Shown one piece after another: positions 1-5,528 of a stretch of DNA of 5,528 nt. Location: the NCBI GenBank assembly GCA_030917225.1, contig JAUPVD010000464.1, forward strand, positions 1 through 5,528. The letters are read 5' to 3'. Positions within the stretch are counted from its first letter, which is position 1. Every line of letters begins with the position of its first letter. The translations under genes and the position numbers were made by a program. The DNA is from Pseudomonadota bacterium. Its GTDB lineage: Bacteria > Pseudomonadota > Gammaproteobacteria > Burkholderiales > Rhodocyclaceae. The notes beneath the pieces are model-generated. The model was not told the DNA's origin, made no database searches, and worked only from the letters and a program-made list of their open reading frames with translations.

Positions 1-1019
1 AGACCATTGCCCGCCCATTCACCTGCGCCTTGCTCGCCGCCGCCTTTGTCGGCACTGCCGGTGCTGAAGAAAAAGTCCTGAACCTCTATTCCGCGCGCCA
101 CTATCAGACCGACGAAGCGCTGTACGCCAACTTCACCAAGCAAACCGGGATCAAGATCAACCGCATCGAAGGCAAGGAAGAGGAGCTTCTTGAGCGCATC
201 AAGAACGAGGGGGCCAACAGCCCGGCCGACGTACTGGTGACGGTGGACGCCGCGCGCCTGGCCAAGGCGCACGAACTGGGCCTGTTCGCCCCGGTGCAAT
301 CGAAGTTGCTGGAATCGCGCATTCCGGCCAACCTGCGGACCGAGGACTGGTTTTCCTTTTCGACCCGTGGCCGCGTCATCGTGTACAACAAGGCTGCGGT
401 CAAGGCGGATATGGTGCAAAGCTATGAAGACCTGGCCAATCCGCAGCTCAAGGGCAAGGTCTGCACCCGCTCCGGCTCCCACCCCTACAATCTCTCGCTG
501 ATGGCCTCGATCATTGCCCACAACGGCGAAGCCAAGGCTGAAGCCTGGGCCAAGGGAGTTGTCGCCAATTTTGCCCGCGCCCCCAAGGGTGGCGATACCG
601 ACCAGATCAAGGCGGTTGCCGCAGGCGAATGTGGTGTCACCATTTCCAATACCTACTACGTCGCGCGCCTGATGCGTTCCGACAAAGCCGAAGACAAGAA
701 GGTGATGGAGAAAGTCGGCGTCATCTGGCCGAACCAGAAAACAACCGGCACCCACATCAACGTCTCCGGTGGCGGCATGCTGAAGAACGCCCCGCACAAG
801 GAAGCGGCAGTAAAGTTCCTGGAATACCTGGCCTCCGACGACGCACAGCGTTACTTCGCCGATGGCAACAACGAATGGCCGGCCGTCGCCAGCGTCAAGG
901 TCAGCAACCCGGCACTGGAGGCATTGGGAACGTTCAAAGCAGACAGCATCCCGGTTGGAAATCTGGCGATGTACGCCGTCAAGGCACAGGTGATCTTCGA
1001 CCGCGCCGGTTATCGTTGA
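1..1019 (+). CDS. fbpA: Fe(3+) ABC transporter periplasmic substrate-binding protein (FbpA/FutA type), 5' partial
   Basis: Binds ferric iron in the periplasm and delivers it to the FbpB/FbpC-type permease. The reading frame is open to the left edge and reads TIARPFTCALLAAAFVGTAGA before EEK, a signal peptide with an A-x-A cleavage site at about 63-65; the start codon therefore lies just upstream of the window. An internal TTG at 30 would cut the signal peptide and is unlikely to be the start. Counting from that TTG, the mature chain begins at residue 13 with EEKVLNLYSARHY. Likely iron ligands are Tyr25, Tyr153 and the adjacent Tyr209-Tyr210 (codons 654-659). In mature numbering these are Tyr13, 141, 197 and 198, close to the pattern I recall for FutA proteins. 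Cys145 and Cys201 may form a disulfide. The permease and ATPase partners follow, but not as one operon. The symbol is a family-level name; idiA, futA or afuA would be equivalent. Ferric specificity is inferred. Confidence 0.9.
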   Translation, partial: TIARPFTCALLAAAFVGTAGAEEKVLNLYSARHYQTDEALYANFTKQTGIKINRIEGKEEELLERIKNEGANSPADVLVTVDAARLAKAHELGLFAPVQSKLLESRIPANLRTEDWFSFSTRGRVIVYNKAAVKADMVQSYEDLANPQLKGKVCTRSGSHPYNLSLMASIIAHNGEAKAEAWAKGVVANFARAPKGGDTDQIKAVAAGECGVTISNTYYVARLMRSDKAEDKKVMEKVGVIWPNQKTTGTHINVSGGGMLKNAPHKEAAVKFLEYLASDDAQRYFADGNNEWPAVASVKVSNPALEALGTFKADSIPVGNLAMYAVKAQVIFDRAGYR

Positions 1020-1024
1020 AATTG

Positions 1025-1066
1025 ATTCGCTGAATTTGAGTCGCCGACTTTGACTCGTTAATCCTG
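1025..1066. repeat. Three degenerate 14-bp tandem repeats
   Basis: Units lie at 1025-1038 (ATTCGCTGAATTTG), 1039-1052 (AGTCGCCGACTTTG) and 1053-1066 (ACTCGTTAATCCTG). The first two match at 11 of 14 positions, and the second and third at 7 of 14. The stretch sits directly after the stop codon of the binding-protein gene. GAGTC (1038-1042) and GACTC (1052-1056) could also pair as a short hairpin. The function is unknown, and chance similarity is possible for the third unit. Confidence 0.3.
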
Positions 1067-1093
1067 ATGCAGGAAATGACAAGAAACGAGGAG

Positions 1094-1122
1094 CGCCCCG
1101 GATCACCGGGGCGTTTTGCTTT
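1094..1122 (+). terminator. Intrinsic terminator between convergent iron-transport genes
   Basis: A perfect 8-bp GC-rich stem, CGCCCCGG (1094-1101) pairing with CCGGGGCG (1106-1113), closes an ATCA tetraloop and is followed by TTTTGCTTT. It lies 74 bases after the stop of the binding-protein gene and runs into the stop codon of the opposing permease gene. The U-tract favours plus-strand termination. On the minus strand the stem is followed by CTCCTCGTTTCTT, so weaker termination of the permease transcript is also possible. Confidence 0.85.
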
Positions 1123-2756
1123 CAGCGGCGCGAACGCGCAATCTGCTGCGACAGCAGGATCAGCGGCACCAGACCGACCACCACAATGGCCAGGGCTGCT
1201 GTTGAGGCTTCTGCCAGACGCTCGTCCGAAGCCAGGGTGAAAGTCTGCGTGGCCAGCGTATCGAAATTGAATGGCCGCATGACCAGGGTTGCCGGCAACT
1301 CCTTCATCACATCGACGAAGACCAGCAGGCCGGCGGTAAACAAGCTGCCGCGCAGCAGCGGCATATGCACCCGGCGCAGCGTTTCCCCTTGCGAGCAGCC
1401 CAGACTCTTGGCGGCATCGTCCATGCTTGGCGTGATCTTCGACAGGCTTGCACCCACCGTCTGCAGGGCTACCGCTAGGAAACGCACCAGATAGGCATAG
1501 ACCAGCGCCGCAATCCCGCCGGTCAGGAGCAGGCCGGGATTACTGCCGAACAGCGACTGCCAGCCGGCAGCGATCAGATTATCGAGCCGCGTCACCGGAA
1601 TCAGCACGCCAACCGCGATGACCGAGCCCGGCACCGCATAGCCCAGGCCAACGGCGCGATTCAGTCCGCGTGACAGCAGCCCCTTCGACTGCCGCGCCGC
1701 ATAGGCCAGCACCAGCGCCAGCATCACCGCACACGCTGCGGTCACTCCCGCCAGAACGAAACTGTTGCGCGCCAGCAGGACGAATCGTTCGCCGAACTGG
1801 GTATCGCCTTCCGAGAGGGTCAGCCGCAGCAGCAACCCGGCCGGCAACAAGAAACCGAGCACCAGCGGCAAGGCACAGGCGGAGAAGGCCACCGCCGCGC
1901 GCCATCCGGAAAGACGGCGACCCGACAAGGGGCGGTTGCGTCCGGTGGTGTTGTGAAAGCGCGCGCGACCGCGCGAAACACGCTCCAGCGCCAGCAGCAG
2001 CACGACAAAGCCGAGCAATAGTGCGGCCAGCTGCGCGGCTGCGATGCGATCGCCGAGCGAGAACCAGGCACGGTAGATGCCGGTGGTGAAGGTCTGCACA
2101 GCGAAGTAGGAGACCGTGCCGTAGTCGGCCAGCGTTTCCATCAGCGCCAACGCCGTACCGGCAGCCACCGCCGGCCGTGCCAGCGGCAGCGACACGCGAA
2201 AGAAGGAAGCCCACGCCCCGACACCCAGCGTCCGCGCCGCTTCCAGCATACCGCTGGCGCGCTCCATGAAGGCCGCCCGGGCGATCATGTACACATAGGG
2301 GTAGAGCACGAACACGAACATGGTGATGGCGCCGCCCAGCGAACGTACGTCCGGAAACCAGTAGTCGCCACGACTCCAGCCAAAGGTGTCGCGCAGCATC
2401 GTCTGCAGCGGCCCGACAAACTGCAGGAAATCGGTATAGACATAAGCCAGCACGTAGGCCGGCACGGCCAGCGGCAAGACCAGCGCCCACTCGAAAACGC
2501 GGCGCCCGGGAAAATCATGCATCGCCGTCAGCCAGGCGGTAACCACACCAACAGCGATCACTCCCACGCCGACCCCCAGGCACAGCAGAAGCGTGTTGCC
2601 AACATATTCGGGCAGTACCGTCGCCGCCAGATGACTCCAGGTTTCACCGGTACCACCGGCAAAGACGTTGAGCAGCACGCTGGCAATCGGCATGCCGACG
2701 AGCAGCGCAACAACGAAGGAAAAAATCAGCAGCGGGCTAAAACGGTTGCGGGTCAT
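1122..2756 (-). CDS. fbpB: Fe(3+) ABC transporter permease, fused two-domain (FbpB type)
   Basis: Inner-membrane channel subunit for ferric iron import. The 544-residue product has about 12 hydrophobic segments arranged as two tandem BPD_transp_1 (binding-protein-dependent transport) domains. Each domain carries an EAA-type loop that contacts the ATPase: EAARTLG near residues 172-178 followed by SLP, and DAAKSLG near 447-453 followed by HMP. Two-domain fusion and a length near 540 residues are typical of FbpB/FutB/AfuB permeases. An upstream in-frame GTG at 2790-2792 would add 12 polar residues (MVNYNSHSHWIA). I prefer the ATG at 2754-2756 because the protein then begins MTRNRFSPLLIF, and because a TATAAT on this strand at 2778-2783 would start transcription downstream of the GTG. 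However, the GTG has a purine-rich AGGGA upstream of it, while the ATG has only a weak GGA. The gene converges on the binding-protein gene and diverges from the ATPase gene. The substrate is inferred from those neighbours. Confidence 0.9.
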   Translation of the reverse strand: MTRNRFSPLLIFSFVVALLVGMPIASVLLNVFAGGTGETWSHLAATVLPEYVGNTLLLCLGVGVGVIAVGVVTAWLTAMHDFPGRRVFEWALVLPLAVPAYVLAYVYTDFLQFVGPLQTMLRDTFGWSRGDYWFPDVRSLGGAITMFVFVLYPYVYMIARAAFMERASGMLEAARTLGVGAWASFFRVSLPLARPAVAAGTALALMETLADYGTVSYFAVQTFTTGIYRAWFSLGDRIAAAQLAALLLGFVVLLLALERVSRGRARFHNTTGRNRPLSGRRLSGWRAAVAFSACALPLVLGFLLPAGLLLRLTLSEGDTQFGERFVLLARNSFVLAGVTAACAVMLALVLAYAARQSKGLLSRGLNRAVGLGYAVPGSVIAVGVLIPVTRLDNLIAAGWQSLFGSNPGLLLTGGIAALVYAYLVRFLAVALQTVGASLSKITPSMDDAAKSLGCSQGETLRRVHMPLLRGSLFTAGLLVFVDVMKELPATLVMRPFNFDTLATQTFTLASDERLAEASTAALAIVVVGLVPLILLSQQIARSRR

Positions 2757-2776
2757 GGCGATCCAGTGTGAATGCG

Positions 2777-2786
2777 AATTATAATT
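2777..2786. promoter_or_regulatory. Palindromic AATTATAATT with overlapping divergent -10 elements
   Basis: The 10-bp perfect palindrome places TATAAT at 2780-2785 on the plus strand and at 2778-2783 on the minus strand, between the divergent permease and ATPase genes. It is the only strongly AT-rich block in the region. Initiation about 7 bases past each hexamer would give a leader of roughly 50 nt for the ATPase and 15 nt for a permease starting at 2756. No good -35 hexamer is visible at the right spacing on either strand; TTAGGG is the best minus-strand candidate. A partial resemblance to a Fur box (GCGAAT TATAAT) is visible, but the third hexamer does not match, so Fur control is only a guess. 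Confidence 0.45.
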
Positions 2787-2841
2787 GACCACGTATTCTT
2801 TCCCTAAGCCCCAACGTCACCGGTAGCAGCGCAATCACTTC

Positions 2842-3963
2842 ATGGCCCATCTGGAACTCCAGGACATCAAGCAGAGTTACGGCAAGAACCTCGTTGTCGA
2901 CGGTGTCTCGTTTCGGGTCGACACCGGCAACATTGCCTGCCTGCTCGGCCCTTCCGGCTGCGGCAAGACAACCTTGCTGCGCTGCATCGCCGGCTTCGAG
3001 CCGGTAGCGGCCGGCGAAATTCGGCTGGAAGGCCAGTCCGTCAGCCGCCCGGGGTATTCGCTGGCACCGGAAAAACGTCGCATCGGCATGGTCTTCCAGG
3101 ACTACGCGCTCTTCCCGCATCTGACGATCGCCGGCAATATCGCTTTCGGCCTTGGCGCCACGCGCGACGCCGAACGGCCCGTACGTGTTGCGCAACTGCT
3201 TGAAACCGTCGGCCTCGCCGGTCAGGGTGAAAAGTACCCGCACGAGCTCTCCGGTGGCCAGCAGCAGCGCGTGGCACTGGCGCGCGCACTGGCCCCGAAA
3301 CCCGAACTGATCCTGCTTGATGAACCGTTCTCGAACCTCGACGTCGACCTGCGCGAACGCCTGTCGCACGAGGTGCGTGAAATCCTCAAACGCGAAGGCA
3401 TGACCGCCATTCTGGTCACCCACGATCAGAACGAGGCTTTTGCCATGGCCGACGAAATCGGCGTCATGGATGGCGGACGCATCCAGCAGTGGGATACCCC
3501 GTACAACCTTTACCACCAGCCGGCCAACCGTTTCGTCGCCGATTTTGTCGGCCAGGGCGTTTTCCTGCCGGGCGAGGTGATCAGCCAGTATGAAGTGGAG
3601 GTCGAACTCGGTCGTCTGCATTCAGCACTGCCGCTCGAATGCAGCGAGGGCTGCGGCACCTGCGGCAAGGTCTGCGGCGTCGAAGTGCTGCTCCGCCCGG
3701 ACGACATCGTCCATGACGACCGCAGCACACTGCAGGCCGAGGTCGTGCACAAGGCTTTCCGCGGCGCCGACATTCTCTACACGCTGAAACTGGTGAGCGG
3801 GCAACGCGTGCTGTCTCTGGTACCCTCGCATCACAACCACGCGCTCGGCGAAAAGATCGGCATCCGCCTCGATGTCGATCACGTCGTCACGTTCAAGACG
3901 CCAACGCGCAGCTACAAGGCCGTCATCGCCGGCGACACCCAGCCGATCATCTTCGCCTCATGA
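2842..3963 (+). CDS. fbpC: Fe(3+) ABC transporter ATP-binding protein (FbpC type) with a C-terminal Cys cluster
   Basis: Cytoplasmic ATPase that powers the iron importer. The 373-residue protein has the complete nucleotide-binding domain: Walker [10 protein letters not shown] (36-44), Q-loop Gln86 in [10 protein letters not shown], signature LSGGQ (136-140), Walker B ILLDE (157-161) and switch His194 in [12 protein letters not shown]-terminal regulatory, TOBE-like region follows from about residue 240, with LLRPDD at 283-288. That region holds a cysteine cluster, C267-x3-C271-x2-C274-x3-C278, and a histidine cluster, SHHNH (329-333). Either could bind metal, but this is not shown. The ATG at 2842 is fixed: an in-frame TAG lies at 2824-2826 and no other start codon falls between. 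No clear Shine-Dalgarno is seen. The stop overlaps the aat start (ATGA), which implies translational coupling. Iron specificity follows from the FbpA-type and FbpB-type neighbours; the ATPase alone could be called a spermidine/putrescine, sulfate or maltose type. Confidence 0.92.
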   Translation: MAHLELQDIKQSYGKNLVVDGVSFRVDTGNIACLLGPSGCGKTTLLRCIAGFEPVAAGEIRLEGQSVSRPGYSLAPEKRRIGMVFQDYALFPHLTIAGNIAFGLGATRDAERPVRVAQLLETVGLAGQGEKYPHELSGGQQQRVALARALAPKPELILLDEPFSNLDVDLRERLSHEVREILKREGMTAILVTHDQNEAFAMADEIGVMDGGRIQQWDTPYNLYHQPANRFVADFVGQGVFLPGEVISQYEVEVELGRLHSALPLECSEGCGTCGKVCGVEVLLRPDDIVHDDRSTLQAEVVHKAFRGADILYTLKLVSGQRVLSLVPSHHNHALGEKIGIRLDVDHVVTFKTPTRSYKAVIAGDTQPIIFAS

Positions 3964-4685
3964 TCCCCTGGCTCGTCGACGACGCGCCCTTCCCCCCGGT
4001 AGCGCAAGCATTGAGAACGCCCAACGGGCTGCTTTGCGCCGGCGGCGACCTTTCCCCGGCACGCATCCTGGCCGCCTACCGTCACGGCATTTTCCCGTGG
4101 TTCTCGGCGGGAGAACCCATCCTCTGGTGGTCCCCCGATCCGCGCATGGTCCTCTTCCCTGCCGAATTCAGAATTTCACGCTCCCTGCGCAAGACCTTGC
4201 GCAACGGCGACTACACGGTTCGTCTCGACAGTTCATTCGCCGCTGTCATCGACGCCTGCGCGCACACGCCTCGCCCCGGGCAGCCCGGCACCTGGATCAC
4301 CCCCGAGATGCGCCGCGCCTATGTGGAACTGCATGAACTTGGCTGGGCGCATTCGGTCGAAACCTGGTGTGGCGGCCAGCTCGTCGGCGGCCTCTACGGC
4401 TTGGCCATCGGCAGGATGTTCTATGGAGAATCGATGTTTTCACTGCAAACGGACGCATCGAAGATCGCCGTGGCCCACCTCGCCCGTTTTCTTGAGAGTC
4501 GCGATTTCGGCATGGTAGATTGCCAGATGCGAACCGATCACCTCGCCTCCCTTGGCGCCCGCCAGATACCGCGAACGGAGTTTCTGGCGCGCTTGAATGT
4601 GCTGTGCGGCAGCGCTGACCATGCACACCCGACTGCCGCCCCTGCACGCTGGCCAGAGGCGGGAGCCAATTTCGACTGGAGCTGA
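3960..4685 (+). CDS. aat: Leucyl/phenylalanyl-tRNA--protein transferase
   Basis: Cytoplasmic enzyme that moves Leu or Phe from aminoacyl-tRNA to proteins with N-terminal Lys or Arg, creating primary N-degrons read by ClpS for ClpAP. The 241 residues match the usual length (E. coli about 234). Family landmarks are present in order: [20 protein letters not shown] (28-47), WWSPDPR (56-62), WITPEM (112-117), [16 protein letters not shown] (146-161) and MVDCQM (185-190). By recall of the E. coli enzyme, Glu157, Asp187 and Gln189 correspond to its Glu156, Asp186 and Gln188 active-site residues. The start ATG lies inside the ATPase stop (ATGA at 3960-3963). No Shine-Dalgarno is seen, so translation probably depends on termination of the upstream gene. 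The bpt start follows one base after the stop, so the two N-degron enzymes are probably made together. Confidence 0.97.
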   Translation: MIPWLVDDAPFPPVAQALRTPNGLLCAGGDLSPARILAAYRHGIFPWFSAGEPILWWSPDPRMVLFPAEFRISRSLRKTLRNGDYTVRLDSSFAAVIDACAHTPRPGQPGTWITPEMRRAYVELHELGWAHSVETWCGGQLVGGLYGLAIGRMFYGESMFSLQTDASKIAVAHLARFLESRDFGMVDCQMRTDHLASLGARQIPRTEFLARLNVLCGSADHAHPTAAPARWPEAGANFDWS

Positions 4686-4689
4686 ATTG
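4678..4689 (+). promoter_or_regulatory. Ribosome binding site and TTG start of bpt
   Basis: GGAG (4678-4681) lies five bases before a TTG (4687-4689) and overlaps the end of aat (TGA 4683-4685). The TTG gives [20 protein letters not shown], the expected N-terminus of the family. The longer in-frame starts at 4597 and 4621 have no Shine-Dalgarno and would add residues not typical of the family. Confidence 0.7.
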
Positions 4690-5433
4690 TCGCGGCTGAA
4701 TGATTCGGAACTGCCGTTTTCACTGCTGCAGTTCTATTCGACCTCCCCCTACACCTGCAGCTACCTGCCGGACGAGACCGCACGCTCGCAAGTCGCCACG
4801 CCGACGCACCTGATCACTACCGAGGTCTACAACGAACTGGTTCGCGCTGGCTTTCGCCGTAGCGGCGTCTTCAGTTACCGCCCGCATTGCGACAACTGCC
4901 GCAAATGCGTCCCCGTACGCCTGCCGGTCGAACGCTTCAGCCCCTCGCGCAGCCAGCAGCGTGCCTGGCAGGCCCATCAGGGGCTCCAGGTGCGCGAACT
5001 GCCGCTGGCTTTCCACGACCGGCACTACGAACTCTATCTGCGCTACCAGAGCGCCCGTCACGCCGGCGGCGGCATGGACCAGGACAGCCACGAGCAGTAC
5101 GCCCACTTCCTCCTGCAAAGCCGGGTCGACACCCGGCTCGTTGAATTCTCCGACGAACAGGGGCTGTGCATGGTCAGCATCATCGACGTACTCGGCGACG
5201 GGCTTTCGTCTGTCTACACCTTTTTCGATCCCGACACCCCCGGCGCCAGCTACGGCACCTTCAACATCCTCTGGCAACTGGCGCAATGCCGGGCACTGGG
5301 TCTGCCCTACCTCTATCTCGGCTACTGGATCGGTGAAAGCCCGAAGATGGCCTACAAGGCAAAGTTCCGGCCGATCGAAGGGCTGATCGACGGCGAATGG
5401 CGCGCGTTGCCCGGTACGCCGCCGCCTCGCTAG
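4687..5433 (+). CDS. bpt: Aspartate/glutamate leucyltransferase (Bpt; formerly annotated as arginyl-tRNA--protein transferase)
   Basis: Transfers Leu from Leu-tRNA to proteins with N-terminal Asp or Glu, feeding the Leu/N-degron route to ClpS/ClpAP; it is related to eukaryotic ATE1. From the TTG start the product is 248 residues, within the usual 230-250. N-terminal ATE domain: [14 protein letters not shown] (15-28), ARSQVATP (32-39), GFRRSG (55-60) and [15 protein letters not shown] (64-78). Cys24, Cys68, Cys71 and Cys74 are conserved-type cysteines; related cysteines in ATE1 have been reported to bind an Fe-S cluster. C-terminal GNAT-like domain: VYTFFDPD (176-183), YLYLGYWI (208-215), and [11 protein letters not shown] (221-231). 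The in-frame extension back to ATG 4597 would overlap aat by 89 bases and is rejected. Leucyl rather than arginyl specificity is inferred from the bacterial family and the aat neighbour. It is the last gene of the run; no strong hairpin terminator follows. Confidence 0.93.
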   Translation: MSRLNDSELPFSLLQFYSTSPYTCSYLPDETARSQVATPTHLITTEVYNELVRAGFRRSGVFSYRPHCDNCRKCVPVRLPVERFSPSRSQQRAWQAHQGLQVRELPLAFHDRHYELYLRYQSARHAGGGMDQDSHEQYAHFLLQSRVDTRLVEFSDEQGLCMVSIIDVLGDGLSSVYTFFDPDTPGASYGTFNILWQLAQCRALGLPYLYLGYWIGESPKMAYKAKFRPIEGLIDGEWRALPGTPPPR

Positions 5434-5486
5434 CCGAAATCAACTATTGGTTATTCACCTTTTCAAGCGCCACGGCCCCTGCCCGC

Positions 5487-5508
5487 CAATGCTGCATTGC
5501 GGTAAAAT
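5487..5508 (+). promoter_or_regulatory. Candidate promoter with a 13-bp palindrome upstream of the last gene
   Basis: CAATGC-T-GCATTG (5487-5499) is a perfect inverted repeat with a one-base centre. It is followed by TAAAAT (5503-5508), a plausible -10 element. No convincing -35 is seen. Initiation about 7 bases past the -10 would fall at the ATG at 5515, which would give a leaderless or near-leaderless transcript. The palindrome lies where an operator could block polymerase, but no known regulator is recognised. Confidence 0.35.
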
Positions 5509-5514
5509 CGCGGG

Positions 5515-5528
5515 ATGCTCTATCCCCT
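5515..5528 (+). CDS. pyrD: Start of a further gene, probably dihydroorotate dehydrogenase (quinone), 3' partial
   Basis: Only ATG CTC TAT CCC CT is visible (MLYP plus a probable Leu). Class 2 dihydroorotate dehydrogenases commonly begin with sequences such as MLYxLLRPLLF, and pyrD often follows bpt in betaproteobacteria, as far as I recall. No Shine-Dalgarno beyond CGGG is seen immediately before the ATG. With four to five codons the identification rests on context and is tentative. Confidence 0.45.

Noticed and set aside
30..32. TTG at 30 as the start of the binding protein
   Set aside because: The upstream frame is open and encodes the charged start and first part of the signal peptide, so the gene simply continues past the left edge.
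1579..2490. Minus-strand open frame of 303 codons inside the permease gene in another frame
   Set aside because: The translation is rich in Arg, Ala and Gly without domain structure, while the overlapping frame is a clear permease.
2771..2790. A true Fur box in the divergent promoter
   Set aside because: Only about two of the three hexamers resemble the consensus, so it is not listed as a separate site. It is mentioned only as a possibility.
2779..3621. Long minus-strand open frame (280 codons) opposite the ATPase gene
   Set aside because: It is antisense to a gene with all ABC motifs intact. It has no recognisable domain, and long antisense frames are expected in GC-rich coding DNA.
3872..4336. 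Plus-strand open frame of 154 codons spanning the ATPase-aat junction
   Set aside because: It is out of frame with two well-supported genes and has the low-complexity Arg/Pro/Ser composition typical of shadow frames.
4597..4686. N-terminal extension of bpt starting at ATG 4597 or 4621
   Set aside because: It overlaps aat, has no Shine-Dalgarno, and makes the protein longer than the family. The TTG at 4687 has GGAG at correct spacing and gives the usual N-terminus.
4720..5286. Minus-strand open frame of 188 codons opposite bpt
   Set aside because: It is a shadow of a conserved gene, with no Shine-Dalgarno or domain that I recognise.

Overview
This is a GC-rich, densely coded bacterial chromosome segment. 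Gene content and order (an Fe3+ ABC transporter, aat, bpt, and what looks like the start of pyrD) suggest a betaproteobacterium, perhaps of the Rhodocyclales. That placement comes from recalled family knowledge, not a database search. I see no mobile elements, RNA genes or CRISPR array.

Layout: (1) 1-1019, plus strand: a periplasmic Fe3+-binding protein of the FbpA/FutA type, cut by the left edge within its signal peptide. (2) 1020-1121: a short convergent intergenic region with three degenerate 14-bp repeats and a strong intrinsic terminator. (3) 1122-2756, minus strand: a fused two-domain FbpB-type iron permease. (4) 2757-2841: a divergent promoter region centred on the palindrome AATTATAATT, which gives a TATAAT on each strand. 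(5) 2842-5433, plus strand: a tightly packed set of three genes, an FbpC-type ATPase, aat (Leu/Phe-tRNA-protein transferase) and bpt (Asp/Glu leucyltransferase). The ATPase stop and the aat start overlap as ATGA, and aat and bpt are one base apart. (6) 5434-5514: a short gap with a 13-bp palindrome and a TAAAAT box. (7) 5515-5528: the first codons of a further gene, probably pyrD.

How they work together: the binding protein, permease and ATPase form a complete ferric-iron importer, but they lie in three differently oriented transcription units. The ATPase is joined to two N-degron enzymes that add Leu/Phe to N-terminal Lys/Arg (Aat) and Leu to N-terminal Asp/Glu (Bpt), marking proteins for ClpS/ClpAP. 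The most notable details are a four-cysteine cluster (C-x3-C-x2-C-x3-C) plus a His cluster in the C-terminal domain of the ATPase, and the apparent transcriptional link between iron import and N-degron tagging. I found no clearly new system. Most of the window is recognisable core or accessory metabolism.
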